A DNA stretch of 64,000 nucleotides from contig DGIS01000025.1 in the NCBI GenBank assembly GCA_002386525.1, positions 484,086-548,085 on the forward strand, read 5' to 3'. A program made the position numbers and the translations under genes. The notes beneath the pieces are model-generated. The model ran no database searches, was not told the origin of the DNA, and saw nothing but the letters and a program-made list of their open reading frames with translations. Below, piece after piece: positions 27,675 to 36,642 of the stretch. This DNA comes from Sphingobacterium sp. UBA4616 (GTDB taxonomy: Bacteria; Bacteroidota; Bacteroidia; Sphingobacteriales; Sphingobacteriaceae). Each line of letters starts with the position of its first letter. The first letter of the stretch is position 1.

Positions 27675-28928
27675 ATGTTTGGATTTGATGATAAACTACA
27701 GATACTAGCGGATGCTGCTAAATATGACGTAAGCTGCAGCTCAAGCGGAAGTAAGCGAAAAAATAGTGGTGGTATCGGTGATTCATCAGCAAGTGGTATC
27801 TGCCATACGTATACCGAAGATGGGCGCTGTGTTTCCCTTCTAAAAATCTTAATGACTAACTTTTGCATTTACGATTGCTCCTTTTGTGTGAGTCGGCGCA
27901 GCAATGATGTGCAGCGGGCAGCATTTTCGGTTAAGGAAGTTGTCGAATTGACGATGAATTTCTACCGTCGAAATTATATTGAGGGACTTTTTTTAAGCTC
28001 AGGTATTTTTAAATCTGCAGACTATACCATGGAACGCTTAATGTTAGTTGTCAAGAAGCTTCGAACTGAAGAGCGGTTTAATGGTTATATTCATCTTAAG
28101 GCTATTCCTGGAGCAAGTGAATCTTTGCTAAAAGAAGCAGGTCTATATGTTGACCGTATGAGTGTAAATCTCGAAATACCTACCGAAGAGGGATTAAAAC
28201 TTGTCGCTCCCGAAAAGGATCATCAATCTGTTCGCGAACCGTTGACAATAATTAAAAATGAAATCCAAAATCTTCAGCAGGACCGAAAAATCAATAAGAA
28301 AACACCTTTGTTTGTGCCGGCAGGACAAAGTACACAAATGGTTATCGGGGCAACACCAGAGAATGATTTCCAAATTATGCAGGCTGCAAATACATTCTAT
28401 AAAGATTATAATCTCAAAAGGGTTTATTATTCGGGTTATATTCCTATTAATGCAACGGACTCCAACCTTCCTCAAATTGGAACAGCACCGCCGCTGGTTC
28501 GTGAAAATAGACTTTATCAAACAGATTGGTTACTTCGATTTTATGGCTTTTCGCTTCATGAAATACTTAATAGTAAACATCAGGACCTCGATCTAGAAAT
28601 AGATCCTAAACTTGCTTGGGCACTTCGCAATCCACAATTCTTCCCTATTGACATTAACACCGCTACCTTTAATTGGATCATACGAATTCCGGGGATAGGA
28701 AGACAATCCGCTAAAAAAATAATACAGGCACGCAAATATGGAAAATTAAAAGAACAGCAAGTGCAAAAAATTGGAATAGCTTATAATCGAGCGAAATATT
28801 TTATGCTATGTCAGGATACATTGATCACTGCGGGCTTTCACTATCCGGAAAAGATCAGAAAATCCATAATGAAACATAATTCCCAATCGCAAATAAAAGG
28901 TTCGAATAGCCAATTAACTTTATTTTAA
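27675..28928 (+). CDS. Putative DNA modification/repair radical SAM protein (TIGR03916 type)
   Basis: About 417 residues from ATG at 27675. The N-terminus KLQILADAAKYDVSCSSSGS is strongly conserved in this family. The radical SAM cluster motif is CIYDCSFC (Cys64, Cys68, Cys71; CX3CX2C), which would hold a 4Fe-4S cluster. Near the C-terminus FNWIIRIPGIGRQSAKKIIQ is a helix-hairpin-helix motif, typical of non-specific DNA binding. The family is annotated as a probable DNA modification or repair protein, but no reaction has been settled to my knowledge. The stop and the start of the partner gene overlap by one base (TAATG), so the two are translationally coupled. Confidence 0.92.
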   Translation: MFGFDDKLQILADAAKYDVSCSSSGSKRKNSGGIGDSSASGICHTYTEDGRCVSLLKILMTNFCIYDCSFCVSRRSNDVQRAAFSVKEVVELTMNFYRRNYIEGLFLSSGIFKSADYTMERLMLVVKKLRTEERFNGYIHLKAIPGASESLLKEAGLYVDRMSVNLEIPTEEGLKLVAPEKDHQSVREPLTIIKNEIQNLQQDRKINKKTPLFVPAGQSTQMVIGATPENDFQIMQAANTFYKDYNLKRVYYSGYIPINATDSNLPQIGTAPPLVRENRLYQTDWLLRFYGFSLHEILNSKHQDLDLEIDPKLAWALRNPQFFPIDINTATFNWIIRIPGIGRQSAKKIIQARKYGKLKEQQVQKIGIAYNRAKYFMLCQDTLITAGFHYPEKIRKSIMKHNSQSQIKGSNSQLTLF

Positions 28929-29686
28929 TGGATTATATTTTTGACGGAAGTTATTCCGGCTATCTGAGTTGCGTATTTGAAGCGTTTGAAAGGAAAGAGT
29001 TTGACAGCATTCCTAAAACAGGAAAAGCGACGGAAGTTACTCTTTTTTCGGAAAAACGACTCATTTCAACAGATAATAAAAAAGCCCAACGCATTCTAGC
29101 GGGCATGAAAAAAATAATTGGAAACCAAGGCACGATTTTTTTTTACCATAATTTTTTGTCCGATAATCAGATTGAATGGCTCAATGGATTTCGGCTGATT
29201 GTCGAATTATTTCGCACAAAACAATTGGATATACATAATTATGGTTATCCTCCTATACTTCGTTTGCATCAATCGATTAAAAAGATCAATAGGGAACGGC
29301 ACCGTATGAAAGCATTTATACGATTTGTCAAATCTAATGACCATCTGTATACAGCGGTTGTTGAGCCCGATTTCAATGTGATTCCGCTTGTTGTGCAATT
29401 CTTTAAAAATCGATTTGCAGACCAGTGTTGGTTAATTTATGATTTAAGGCGAAATTATGGCTTTCATTATGATGGAAATACTATTGTCGAAGTATCGCCA
29501 AATGAAAGTGATGAAATTCGAGATCCATATCAGCTAGAAGTGGATCTCGATCCTCAAGAAAAGGCTTATCAGCATCTTTGGAAAACCTACTTTAAGAGTA
29601 CAACCATTGAATCACGTAAAAATCTGAAACTTCATTTAAGGCATGTTCCGAAACGTTACTGGAAATATCTAGTAGAAAAAATATAG
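28928..29686 (+). CDS. TIGR03915/DUF4130-type putative DNA repair protein
   Basis: A 252-residue soluble protein that always accompanies the radical SAM protein. The N-terminal part (MDYIFDGSYSGYLSCVFEAF) is typical, and the C-terminal part (DPQEKAYQHLWKTYFKSTTI, then ESRKNLKLHLRHVPKRYWKYL) matches the DUF4130 region, which in other bacteria can be fused to a uracil-DNA-glycosylase domain. That fusion suggests a role in base excision or nucleotide repair. No glycosylase domain is present here. The 1-bp overlap with the upstream gene indicates a complex or a shared step. Confidence 0.9.
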   Translation: MDYIFDGSYSGYLSCVFEAFERKEFDSIPKTGKATEVTLFSEKRLISTDNKKAQRILAGMKKIIGNQGTIFFYHNFLSDNQIEWLNGFRLIVELFRTKQLDIHNYGYPPILRLHQSIKKINRERHRMKAFIRFVKSNDHLYTAVVEPDFNVIPLVVQFFKNRFADQCWLIYDLRRNYGFHYDGNTIVEVSPNESDEIRDPYQLEVDLDPQEKAYQHLWKTYFKSTTIESRKNLKLHLRHVPKRYWKYLVEKI

Positions 29687-29719
29687 CTTTCTAAGCATGT
29701 AAAGATCAAATATTCATTA

Positions 29720-29893
29720 TCATCTTGATCCGCCAAATAATTTGCTTACCAACCAAATTACAAGAGCAACAACCACTACAACCAATAGAATACCAGACCA
29801 TACGCCGGCTTTAAATATACCTTCAATCGCTGCACAACTTGATACGAGCACCAATAAACTCGACATCAGTGCAAATGGAATTATCTTTTTCAT
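29720..29893 (-). CDS. Small lipoprotein-like membrane protein
   Basis: A 57-residue protein: MKKIIPFALMSSLLVLVSSC gives a lipobox-like end (LVSSCA, Cys20) and the second half GILLVVVVVALVIWLVSKLF is a membrane helix. It resembles the tiny phosphatidate-cytidylyltransferase-annotated or YtxH-like proteins frequent in Bacteroidota. It is convergent with the DNA repair pair. The function is unknown. Confidence 0.7.
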   Translation of the reverse strand: MKKIIPFALMSSLLVLVSSCAAIEGIFKAGVWSGILLVVVVVALVIWLVSKLFGGSR

Positions 29894-30078
29894 AAATACC
29901 TGTTTTAATTATTAATCTGAAATAAAGACAATATTGGCCTGAAAATGTTTTACCGCAAACATGTTCAGGTTATTATTACGCCAAACGCGTATCGAACTTA
30001 TAATTTCATCGCATTTAATACCCACATTACACGTATTTTTTTGTTAAAAAGTGAAAACTCTACGCAATTTACCACTTA

Positions 30079-30110
30079 AAAATACGGGTAGCTCGTAGTT
30101 AGCGTATTTT
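30079..30110. promoter_or_regulatory. Inverted repeat in a gene-poor stretch
   Basis: AAAATACG and CGTATTTT, separated by 16 bases, lie about 70 bp upstream of the 39-residue ORF at 30177. The right arm resembles a degenerate -7 box (TATTTTG). It may be part of that ORF's promoter. The rest of 29894-30176 shows nothing clear. Confidence 0.3.
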
Positions 30111-30176
30111 GGGTATAGCATTTGATTCTAATTAACCAAATACAAATTAGTTAAGAAACAATAATTGAATAAAGAT

Positions 30177-30296
30177 ATGGACACTATCAACCAAAAAGCA
30201 CAAAAAATGGGATTAGAAAAAGGCTATTATCTACTATTGATGGCTATTTTAGATTTACCTGCTGAAGAAGAGAAAAAATCCAGAAAGAAAAAATAA
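30177..30296 (+). CDS. Small charged protein of unknown function
   Basis: A 39-residue ORF, MDTINQKAQKMGLEKGYYLL to a lysine-rich tail EEEKKSRKKK, followed within 50 bp by a good terminator. The terminator and the A/G-rich sequence before the ATG (AATAAAG) make expression plausible, but the ORF is short and I recognise no family. Confidence 0.45.
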   Translation: MDTINQKAQKMGLEKGYYLLLMAILDLPAEEEKKSRKKK

Positions 30297-30343
30297 GTTT
30301 GGATCTCCGGCACATTAGTTATGGACTGATAAGAGATTTAAGT

Positions 30344-30378
30344 AAAAGCCTTTTCCTGCTATATGAAAAAGGCTTTTT
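30344..30378 (+). terminator. Intrinsic terminator after the 39-residue ORF
   Basis: AAAAGCCTTTT and AAAAGGCTTTT form an 11-bp stem with a 12-base loop, followed by TG and a T-run (30381-30387). It can also act on the minus strand after the alcohol dehydrogenase gene. Confidence 0.8.
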
Positions 30379-30471
30379 GTATTTTTTAAAAACAAATTAT
30401 TGCTCCATTATTCGGCATAGAGATGATGCATCGCACTATTGTTCGGTTCTTGACAATAGACATATAGAATT

Positions 30472-31488
30472 TTAAAATTCGATTAAAAGTCTAAAAACGC
30501 GCCCAGGATCTCTTAGCCATGATTCTAAAGCTAACTGTGCATCTTCTACACGATATACTCCTGTTATAAGCTGTTCTATTGGGCACTTTTTCATTTTTAA
30601 ATAATGCATTACCGCTGCAAAATCTTTCACTGTGGCATTGCGTGAGCCTCTGATATCCAACTCTTTTTTGACAAAAAACTGTGTATCAAAAGGGATAGCT
30701 TCTTTTGCATAACCTATATACATAACCCGGCCTGTATACGCCGCGGCATCAATCGCCGCTAAGTAGGTTTCCTTGCGTCCTACGGCTTCGATAACAACGT
30801 CAGCCCCCATGGAGTGCGTCAGTGTATCCAAGCTAGCCGCCAAGTCTTCCTCAGCGCTATTGATGGTGAATGTCGCTCCGAGAATTTTTGCCAACTCAAG
30901 TTTTTCTTTGCTCACGTCAACTGCTATAACGGTGGCACCCCGTAAAGCAGACCGAACAATCGCTCCAACTCCGATCATACCACATCCCAACACCAATACG
31001 ATATCGCTGTCGGTGACATCGGCCCGATCAACGGCGTGGAAACCTACACTCATAGGCTCCACCAAGGCCAATTCTTTGGACGATAGTTGTCCACCCACAA
31101 TGACCTTTTGTATTGGTACGACAAGGTATTCTGTCATGGCACCGTCGCGCTGTACCCCCATCGTTTCATTGTAGCGGCAAGCATTAGGTCGATTATTTTT
31201 ACATGCAGTACAAATACCACAGTTTGAATAAGGATTTACGGTAACTCTTGTACCAATCTTAATATCAGGTCCAACATCAGTCCCCAATCCAACTACTGTT
31301 GCTCCAATTTCATGTCCAGGTATAACCGGTAGCTGAACTAATGGATTCAAGCCCCGAAATGTATTCAGATCAGAGCCGCAGAAACCAACATAATCTATTT
31401 TTAAAAGGACATGTCCATCCTTAACGGTAGGCTGAGGAATATCCGTGATTTCCACACGTCCCTCTTTTACTATTTTTATAGCTTTCAT
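30472..31488 (-). CDS. Zinc-dependent medium-chain alcohol/polyol dehydrogenase
   Basis: A 338-residue cytoplasmic NAD(P)-dependent dehydrogenase. Catalytic zinc ligands are in GFCGSDLNTF and PGHEIGATVVG; the four structural zinc cysteines are in NCGICTACKNNRPNAC; the dinucleotide-binding loop is VLGCGMIGVGAI. It belongs to the sorbitol/galactitol-phosphate/L-galactonate dehydrogenase branch of the MDR superfamily; the exact sugar acid or polyol is unknown. It is divergent from the AraC gene at 31886 across 397 bp, so it may be regulated by it, possibly in catabolism of a side-chain sugar such as L-galactose or fucose (inference). Confidence 0.9.
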   Translation of the reverse strand: MKAIKIVKEGRVEITDIPQPTVKDGHVLLKIDYVGFCGSDLNTFRGLNPLVQLPVIPGHEIGATVVGLGTDVGPDIKIGTRVTVNPYSNCGICTACKNNRPNACRYNETMGVQRDGAMTEYLVVPIQKVIVGGQLSSKELALVEPMSVGFHAVDRADVTDSDIVLVLGCGMIGVGAIVRSALRGATVIAVDVSKEKLELAKILGATFTINSAEEDLAASLDTLTHSMGADVVIEAVGRKETYLAAIDAAAYTGRVMYIGYAKEAIPFDTQFFVKKELDIRGSRNATVKDFAAVMHYLKMKKCPIEQLITGVYRVEDAQLALESWLRDPGRVFRLLIEF

Positions 31489-31885
31489 TTATAAATGGCA
31501 TCAAGATTTAAATAGCACTTGCGATTGTTATTGATCACAACAAAGCTCAAGCTCAAACTTAAGAGATTTACTGGCTTGAGATCTTTGATATTATGGTATA
31601 GCCAAAAATAATTATATAGAACGGATAAAGAAACTCCATTAACGATAAAAAATAACACGATATCGATGCAAGCGCAATGATCCACTACCATACTGCTAGC
31701 AACGAAAATAAAAAATTAGCAAACTAAATATCAAATACTTACATCCTGTTTTAGAAAGAGAAATATGTAAAAAAACGCTATATACAGATAAATCAACTAT
31801 AACATTATCGATATTTACACTTTAAAAACGCTATTCTTTTTAAGAAAACGACTAATATTGTATCTAACTATTTCTTCTTCGCGTA
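31489..31885. promoter_or_regulatory. Divergent intergenic region, alcohol dehydrogenase / AraC regulator
   Basis: A 397-bp AT-rich region that must contain promoters for both flanking genes. No perfect -7 box or repeated operator was found, and none of the ACATT or TGAC repeats described elsewhere in this window appears here. A 68-codon open frame on the minus strand (31485-31691) has no recognisable features and is not called. Confidence 0.4.
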
Positions 31886-32749
31886 ATGATAAATAACGAA
31901 AATAATAAACTTGATTTTACACTATTGAACATTGGCTATGCGGAACATCAGGCGAATTGGAATTTCAAAGATATTCAGAGCCCTTTTGCGCGGATACACT
32001 ATGTGTGTGAAGGAGAAGCATCAATAATTTTAACGGACGAAACCATCAAACTTCGGCCCGGCTATCTCTATCTCACACCTGCGTATATCCAACATAGCTA
32101 CGCTTGTTCCGCTAAACTATCACTCTACTATATCCATATCTATGAAAATCCAGAGCTAAGATCGAGTATTTTCGACCGCTACTCCTTCCCGAAGGAAATC
32201 AAATCAGATCAGCTGTTAGCAACAGTCATTCAACACCTCTACGATTTAAATCCCGGTCGTGAGTTAAAAATGTATGATCCGAAAGGTTATGATAATTCAA
32301 CAGAATTAATGAAAAACATGGCGCTGCAAACGGCGTCACCTATCGCCAGAGCAGCCGAAAACCAAGCTATCATTCATTTATTAATGAGCCGATTTCTAGC
32401 CGAAGCAACGAACAAAATACCACAGGTGGAAAAACGACTCTTGCGTGTACTAGATTACATAGACGAAAATATCCATCATCCGATCGCTATAGAACAACTT
32501 GCCAATCTGATTTTTATATCCAAAGATCACCTTATCCGACTGTTCAAAAAACACATGAATGCCACACCTGTACATTACATCAATCAAAAGAAAATAGAAA
32601 AAGCACAATTGATGATGTTAATCGATGAAGATAATATCCAACAATTGTGCTTTAAATTAGGTTTTGAAAATATCTCTTACTTTAATCGACTATTTAAAAA
32701 ATTCACAGGTGAAACACCAATGAGTTACAAACGCCGAATAAGTAGATAA
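31886..32749 (+). CDS. AraC-family transcriptional regulator
   Basis: A 287-residue cytoplasmic regulator. The N-terminal half is a cupin-like sugar-sensing domain (FARIHYVCEGEASIILTDET, LRPGYLYLTPAYIQHSYACS) and the C-terminal 100 residues carry two helix-turn-helix motifs (IAIEQLANLIFISKDHLIRL, IQQLCFKLGFENISYFNRLF) ending in TPMSYKRR. Such regulators are soluble and respond to a monosaccharide or disaccharide, unlike the membrane HTCS proteins. It faces the GH43 gene tail-to-tail with a 17-bp gap. Candidate targets are the GPH-GH10-GH43 operon or the alcohol dehydrogenase. Confidence 0.92.
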   Translation: MINNENNKLDFTLLNIGYAEHQANWNFKDIQSPFARIHYVCEGEASIILTDETIKLRPGYLYLTPAYIQHSYACSAKLSLYYIHIYENPELRSSIFDRYSFPKEIKSDQLLATVIQHLYDLNPGRELKMYDPKGYDNSTELMKNMALQTASPIARAAENQAIIHLLMSRFLAEATNKIPQVEKRLLRVLDYIDENIHHPIAIEQLANLIFISKDHLIRLFKKHMNATPVHYINQKKIEKAQLMMLIDEDNIQQLCFKLGFENISYFNRLFKKFTGETPMSYKRRISR

Positions 32750-32766
32750 ATCGTGCTTCACATCAT

Positions 32767-33738
32767 CTACGACGACAATCCATCGATTGGTATAATGTGA
32801 CCTTTCTCATCATATGTTAACTCAATAACTTTCATGCTTCTCAACCAGGTCTTTCCTCCTGAGGGAACTGAATCATGATAAAATAAATACCATTTACCTT
32901 TGTATTCCAAGATACTATGATGAGTGGTCCAACCGACAACCGGTGATAGAATTACACCCTGATAGGTAAATGGACCATATGGATTGTCTCCAGTGGCATA
33001 ACAGATTAAATGACTATCTCCTGTAGAATAGGAAAAATAGTATCTCCCTTGATATTTGTGCATCCAAGAAGCTTCAAAAAATCGCTTTTCCGTGTCCCCA
33101 TGTTTCAATGGCGTGCCATTTTTATCCAAAATGACAAGATCCTTTGGCTCTTCCGAAAATTCCAGCATATCAGCAGACAGCTTGACAACTTTTGGAGACA
33201 AAGCATCTTCGTGATCTTGAGGCAATTCATTGGGTGATATAATCTTATTATTTCGATAAAATTGGAGCTGCCCCCCCCAGATACCGCCAAAATACAGATA
33301 ATAGTCTCCAGTAGTATCTTTAAATGCACAAGGGTCAATACTATAACTACCCTTAATTGGATGCTCCTGCGGAATAAATGGCCCATAGGGCTGACTTGCA
33401 ACAGCAACACCTAGTCTGAAAACATCATTTTTATCCTTCATGGAAAAATACATATAGTACTTTTCGTTTTTCTCCGTCACATCTGAATCCCAAAGCTGAC
33501 GACCAGCCCAAGGAATGTCTTTTACATCTAACACCTTACCATGATCAACCACATCCCCCTGAATATCCTCAAGAGAAAATACGTGGTAATCTCGCATATC
33601 AAAATGGTCTCCATTGTCATTTTCCGGTATTCCACTTTCTCGATCATGAGAGGGATAAATGTAAATTTTATCTTCAAAAACATGTGCTGATGGATCAGCC
33701 ATATAATCTTTGGGATATAAATACTTGCTCTTATTCAT
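32767..33738 (-). CDS. Intracellular GH43 beta-xylosidase-type enzyme
   Basis: A 323-residue single-domain GH43 propeller without a signal peptide, so it is probably cytoplasmic. Catalytic residues: Asp in YMADPSAHVFE, Asp in SIDPCAFKDT, Glu in RFFEASWMHKY. The length and sequence style (DPSAHVFEDKIYIYPSHDRE) fit the subfamily of beta-xylosidases (GH43_1-like). It lies 5 bp after the GH10 gene and in the same operon as a GPH symporter, which implies that xylo-oligosaccharides are imported and cut to xylose inside the cell. Alpha-arabinofuranosidase activity is possible as a side activity. Confidence 0.9.
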   Translation of the reverse strand: MNKSKYLYPKDYMADPSAHVFEDKIYIYPSHDRESGIPENDNGDHFDMRDYHVFSLEDIQGDVVDHGKVLDVKDIPWAGRQLWDSDVTEKNEKYYMYFSMKDKNDVFRLGVAVASQPYGPFIPQEHPIKGSYSIDPCAFKDTTGDYYLYFGGIWGGQLQFYRNNKIISPNELPQDHEDALSPKVVKLSADMLEFSEEPKDLVILDKNGTPLKHGDTEKRFFEASWMHKYQGRYYFSYSTGDSHLICYATGDNPYGPFTYQGVILSPVVGWTTHHSILEYKGKWYLFYHDSVPSGGKTWLRSMKVIELTYDEKGHIIPIDGLSS

Positions 33739-33743
33739 GCTTA

Positions 33744-34895
33744 CTATTTCTTTTTTTTTTGAGTTAATGAAGTAATATCTTTTAAAAAGGGCTTAGGCTG
33801 ATAATTCCGGTCAAATAATAATGGATAGTCTGTACGTCCCGGAATAGGCCAACCGTTCTTCCATGAGTCTCCGTCACCAACACCCCACAACGTCACACGT
33901 GATATTTTATCCTTATGTTTGAGGTATAACTTAAAAAACGATACGTATCGTCTTCCCAACTCATCCATTTTCTTAGCAGGTAGCCCTTTTTCGTATGGAT
34001 TCATCTCCTTGCTATAAGCATATTGCTCCCCAATTTCGGCGCCCATATTAGGACGAACATGTGGCAAAACCGAAATATCCATTTCCGTAACCATTACTTT
34101 CGCATCAAGTCCCGCAAATCCAAGTATAGTTTTTTCGACCTCATCAATAGGTGGATTATCCAGTGCATTGTGCTCTTGCATACCAATTCCGCTGACGCGA
34201 CCACCCGCTGCTTTTACTTGACGAATCATTTCGATAATGCCCTTTCTTTTTTCTGGAACGGCGGTTGAATAATCGTTATAATACAACTCCGCATTTGGAT
34301 CTGCCTCATGTGCAAATTTAAATGCCAATTCAATAAACTGAGGACCAATAATTTCGTAAAATTTGCTTTTGCGCCATTCTCCATTATCCAATATGGCCTC
34401 ATTCACCACATCCCAGCCGTATACCCGTCCTTTATAGCGGGACACCACGGTATGAATATGCTTCTGCATGCGTGCTATAAGTACATCCCTGGACACCTCT
34501 TTTCCATTTTTATCAACAAAAAACCAATCTGGTGTCTGGGAATGCCAGATGAGCGTATGCCCAATAATCTGCATCTTATTTTTTTCGCCAAACAATACGA
34601 AACGATCCGCATCTTTAAAATCGAACACGCCTTCCTGCGGCTGCAGGAACATACTTTTCATACAATTTTCCGCTACAATAGAATTGAAATGTTTTTTGAC
34701 GACAGCTACTGCGGCGGCATCCCGCTCCCAGATCTGATCAAGGTTTAAAGCCGTTCCGATAAAAAACTTACCTTCAAATGCCTCCTTTAAGGTCAATGAA
34801 TCAGGTGCCAGCTTCAGTTTTTGCAAAGTAGCTGAAGCAGATAGATTTGATAGTAAGGCTGCTACAGCCACAACAATAGTTTTTAACATCTTCAT
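33744..34895 (-). CDS. GH10 endo-1,4-beta-xylanase
   Basis: A 383-residue GH10 enzyme with a signal peptide (MKMLKTIVVAVAALLSNLSASA) and no lipobox cysteine, hence most likely periplasmic. The acid/base is Glu166 in WDVVNEAI and the nucleophile is Glu271 in VMVTEMDIS; GHTLIWHSQTPDWFF and TLWGVGDGDSWKNGWP are further GH10 signatures. It cuts internal beta-1,4 links of xylan or xylo-oligosaccharides, retaining configuration. It sits between the GPH symporter and the GH43 beta-xylosidase genes (14 bp and 5 bp gaps). The protein ends in a poly-lysine tail encoded by an A-rich run. Confidence 0.95.
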   Translation of the reverse strand: MKMLKTIVVAVAALLSNLSASATLQKLKLAPDSLTLKEAFEGKFFIGTALNLDQIWERDAAAVAVVKKHFNSIVAENCMKSMFLQPQEGVFDFKDADRFVLFGEKNKMQIIGHTLIWHSQTPDWFFVDKNGKEVSRDVLIARMQKHIHTVVSRYKGRVYGWDVVNEAILDNGEWRKSKFYEIIGPQFIELAFKFAHEADPNAELYYNDYSTAVPEKRKGIIEMIRQVKAAGGRVSGIGMQEHNALDNPPIDEVEKTILGFAGLDAKVMVTEMDISVLPHVRPNMGAEIGEQYAYSKEMNPYEKGLPAKKMDELGRRYVSFFKLYLKHKDKISRVTLWGVGDGDSWKNGWPIPGRTDYPLLFDRNYQPKPFLKDITSLTQKKKK

Positions 34896-34909
34896 GATTT
34901 AGTTTTTAA

Positions 34910-36322
34910 TTAATAAGTATGTCTAGACTCTATGTCCTGATTGATTGCATCAATGGTACTATCGTCCAGTTCGTATTTGGAAATAACATACATGGCCACG
35001 ACTAAAAGTATTGCTGGAATAATGGCTACCAACCATAGAATTCCCATTTCAGCACGTGCTGACTGGGCTGTTGCATTATCTTTATCAAAGTTAACATATG
35101 CTAGCACCAGCCCCGGCACGACACCTCCAAGGGCCATCCCAGCTTTGTAAAAAATACCGGTAAGCGCATTGACAATACCTGAAATACGCTTCCCGGTTTT
35201 ATATTCGCCATAGGAAATGACTTCAGGAACGAGTGCCCACATATATCCCGTTGCAACAATTACTCCGGTCGACTTGATAAACTGAGCAGCCAGTACCAAA
35301 ACAATATTTCCCTTGAGGCTTTCGTTTGATGAAATAACGTATAGCATCACCATTCCAAGGATTGCAATAGTCAGGAAGACATAGAACATCTGCTTTTTAC
35401 CAATTGCCCGCTTGATGGCTGGCACTAAAGGCATAAAAATAAAAGCAGGCAAAGATCCTAATGCCATAAAATAAGGTAGCATATCCGGAGCATGTACATT
35501 ATATATCATGTAGTATGATCCTGCCGAGTTACCGATTGCCATCATAGCAAATGCAGTAATGAAAAAAAATGCCAAAATACGCAAAGGACGATTATGCTTA
35601 AATTCTCGCCACAGGTCGGAAACCTGCACATTATCTGTATCTTTCTCATCCATGATGACACGTTCTTTTGTTTGTGAGAAGCAAAAGATTAAAAGAACTA
35701 ACCCAACTAAAGCATAGATCAGCATCGTTGTAAACCAGGCTTCGGCAGAATCTTTCGAGTTTATCTTTCCATCTGGAGAGAAATACTTTACGATGAGTGG
35801 TACCCCATATCCAACAGCCAGACCACCCACGTTCGCCATAAACATACGCGTAGACGTTAGTTTTGTAACCTCATCCGTATCTCTGGTCAAGGAGGCATTT
35901 AAAGCGCCATACGGAACATTCACCAACGTGTACAACATCGATAAACCAACATAGGTGATATAAGCATAGGTTAAAGATCCCGAAAAGCCATTCCAAAAAC
36001 ACAAAATTGCAAATCCTGTCAGCGGAATTCCTCCCAGCACCAAATAAGACCTATACTTTCCCATGCGGGGATTTCTTTTATCAACAAATGCGCCTACGAT
36101 GGGGTCCCATAGTACATCGACAATTCGAACAATGAGAAACATCACTCCTGCAGAAGCTGCAGAGATCCCATAAACATTGGTATAAAAAATCAGTAGATAC
36201 ATCGAAACAGTCTGGTAAATGAGATTCTGTGCGAGATCGCCAGCACCAAACCCTACGCGCTGCTTCGTTGAAAGCTTGTAAAAACCTCTGAAAGGCTTCA
36301 CTTCTGTCATATTTTGGTCCAT
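34910..36322 (-). CDS. GPH-family (MelB/XynB-like) glycoside:cation symporter
   Basis: A 470-residue inner-membrane transporter with about 12 helices. The N-terminus RVGFGAGDLAQNLIYQTVSM and the VDVLWDPIVGAFVDK and NPRMGKYRSYLVLGGIPL segments are hallmarks of the glycoside-pentoside-hexuronide family. The conserved acidic residues in helices 2 and 4 bind the cation in this family. It is the first gene of the operon with GH10 and GH43, so its substrate is likely xylobiose, xylotriose or a related pentoside. Its promoter carries the shared xylan-locus motif. Confidence 0.93.
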   Translation of the reverse strand: MDQNMTEVKPFRGFYKLSTKQRVGFGAGDLAQNLIYQTVSMYLLIFYTNVYGISAASAGVMFLIVRIVDVLWDPIVGAFVDKRNPRMGKYRSYLVLGGIPLTGFAILCFWNGFSGSLTYAYITYVGLSMLYTLVNVPYGALNASLTRDTDEVTKLTSTRMFMANVGGLAVGYGVPLIVKYFSPDGKINSKDSAEAWFTTMLIYALVGLVLLIFCFSQTKERVIMDEKDTDNVQVSDLWREFKHNRPLRILAFFFITAFAMMAIGNSAGSYYMIYNVHAPDMLPYFMALGSLPAFIFMPLVPAIKRAIGKKQMFYVFLTIAILGMVMLYVISSNESLKGNIVLVLAAQFIKSTGVIVATGYMWALVPEVISYGEYKTGKRISGIVNALTGIFYKAGMALGGVVPGLVLAYVNFDKDNATAQSARAEMGILWLVAIIPAILLVVAMYVISKYELDDSTIDAINQDIESRHTY

Positions 36323-36356
36323 ATAATTGGTTATTCGATTAGTTATATTACAATGG

Positions 36357-36425
36357 TAAAACTACAAGTAGCTTTTTTCCATTACCCATTACAAATGTTT
36401 TATATTCCAATAAAAATGTTTAAAA
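36357..36425 (-). promoter_or_regulatory. Promoter and candidate HTCS operator of the GPH-GH10-GH43 operon
   Basis: On the minus strand TTTTAAACATTTTTA (36425-36411) is followed by a second half-site AAACATTTGT (36400-36391), with ACATT cores 21 bp apart. A -7 box TAGTTTTA (36364-36357) begins 34 bp after the proximal core. The distal 15-mer is identical to the one at 47865-47851. The leader is about 30 bases. Confidence 0.6.
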
Positions 36426-36577
36426 AGCCCACTTAACAAAGAATAAATCGATAAAAATCTTCATCGTAGCACTGAGCCGTTCCAGTAAAAATTACTTCTT
36501 TAAAAATAAATCTAACTGTCGGTATGCGGACAGCAGAAATGATATCGTCAAAGATATTACGTAGCCTGAAAAATATA

Positions 36578-36604
36578 GGCTGCCCAAACTTTTTTTGGAC
36601 AGCC
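36578..36604 (-). terminator. Hairpin terminator after the 699-residue GH43-type gene
   Basis: GGCTG-C-CCAAA and TTTGG-A-CAGCC form a stem with one mismatch; a TATATTTTT stretch follows on the minus strand. It separates the debranching-enzyme operon (ending at 36643) from the GPH operon (starting at 36322). The remaining intergenic bases hold the promoter described at 36357-36425. Confidence 0.7.
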
Positions 36605-36642
36605 CATTTCTACCTGCTATTAAACTGCTTAGTTTTTACCGT

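Noticed and set aside
31485..31691. 68-codon open frame on the minus strand ending at the alcohol dehydrogenase start with an ATGA overlap
   Set aside because: The overlap is suggestive, but the protein shows no family features and lies in AT-rich promoter DNA. More likely a chance frame.
33744..33765. A-rich run at the end of the GH10 gene, considered as a frameshift signal
   Set aside because: It simply encodes the lysine tail; the next gene starts with its own ATG after the stop, so no frameshift is needed.
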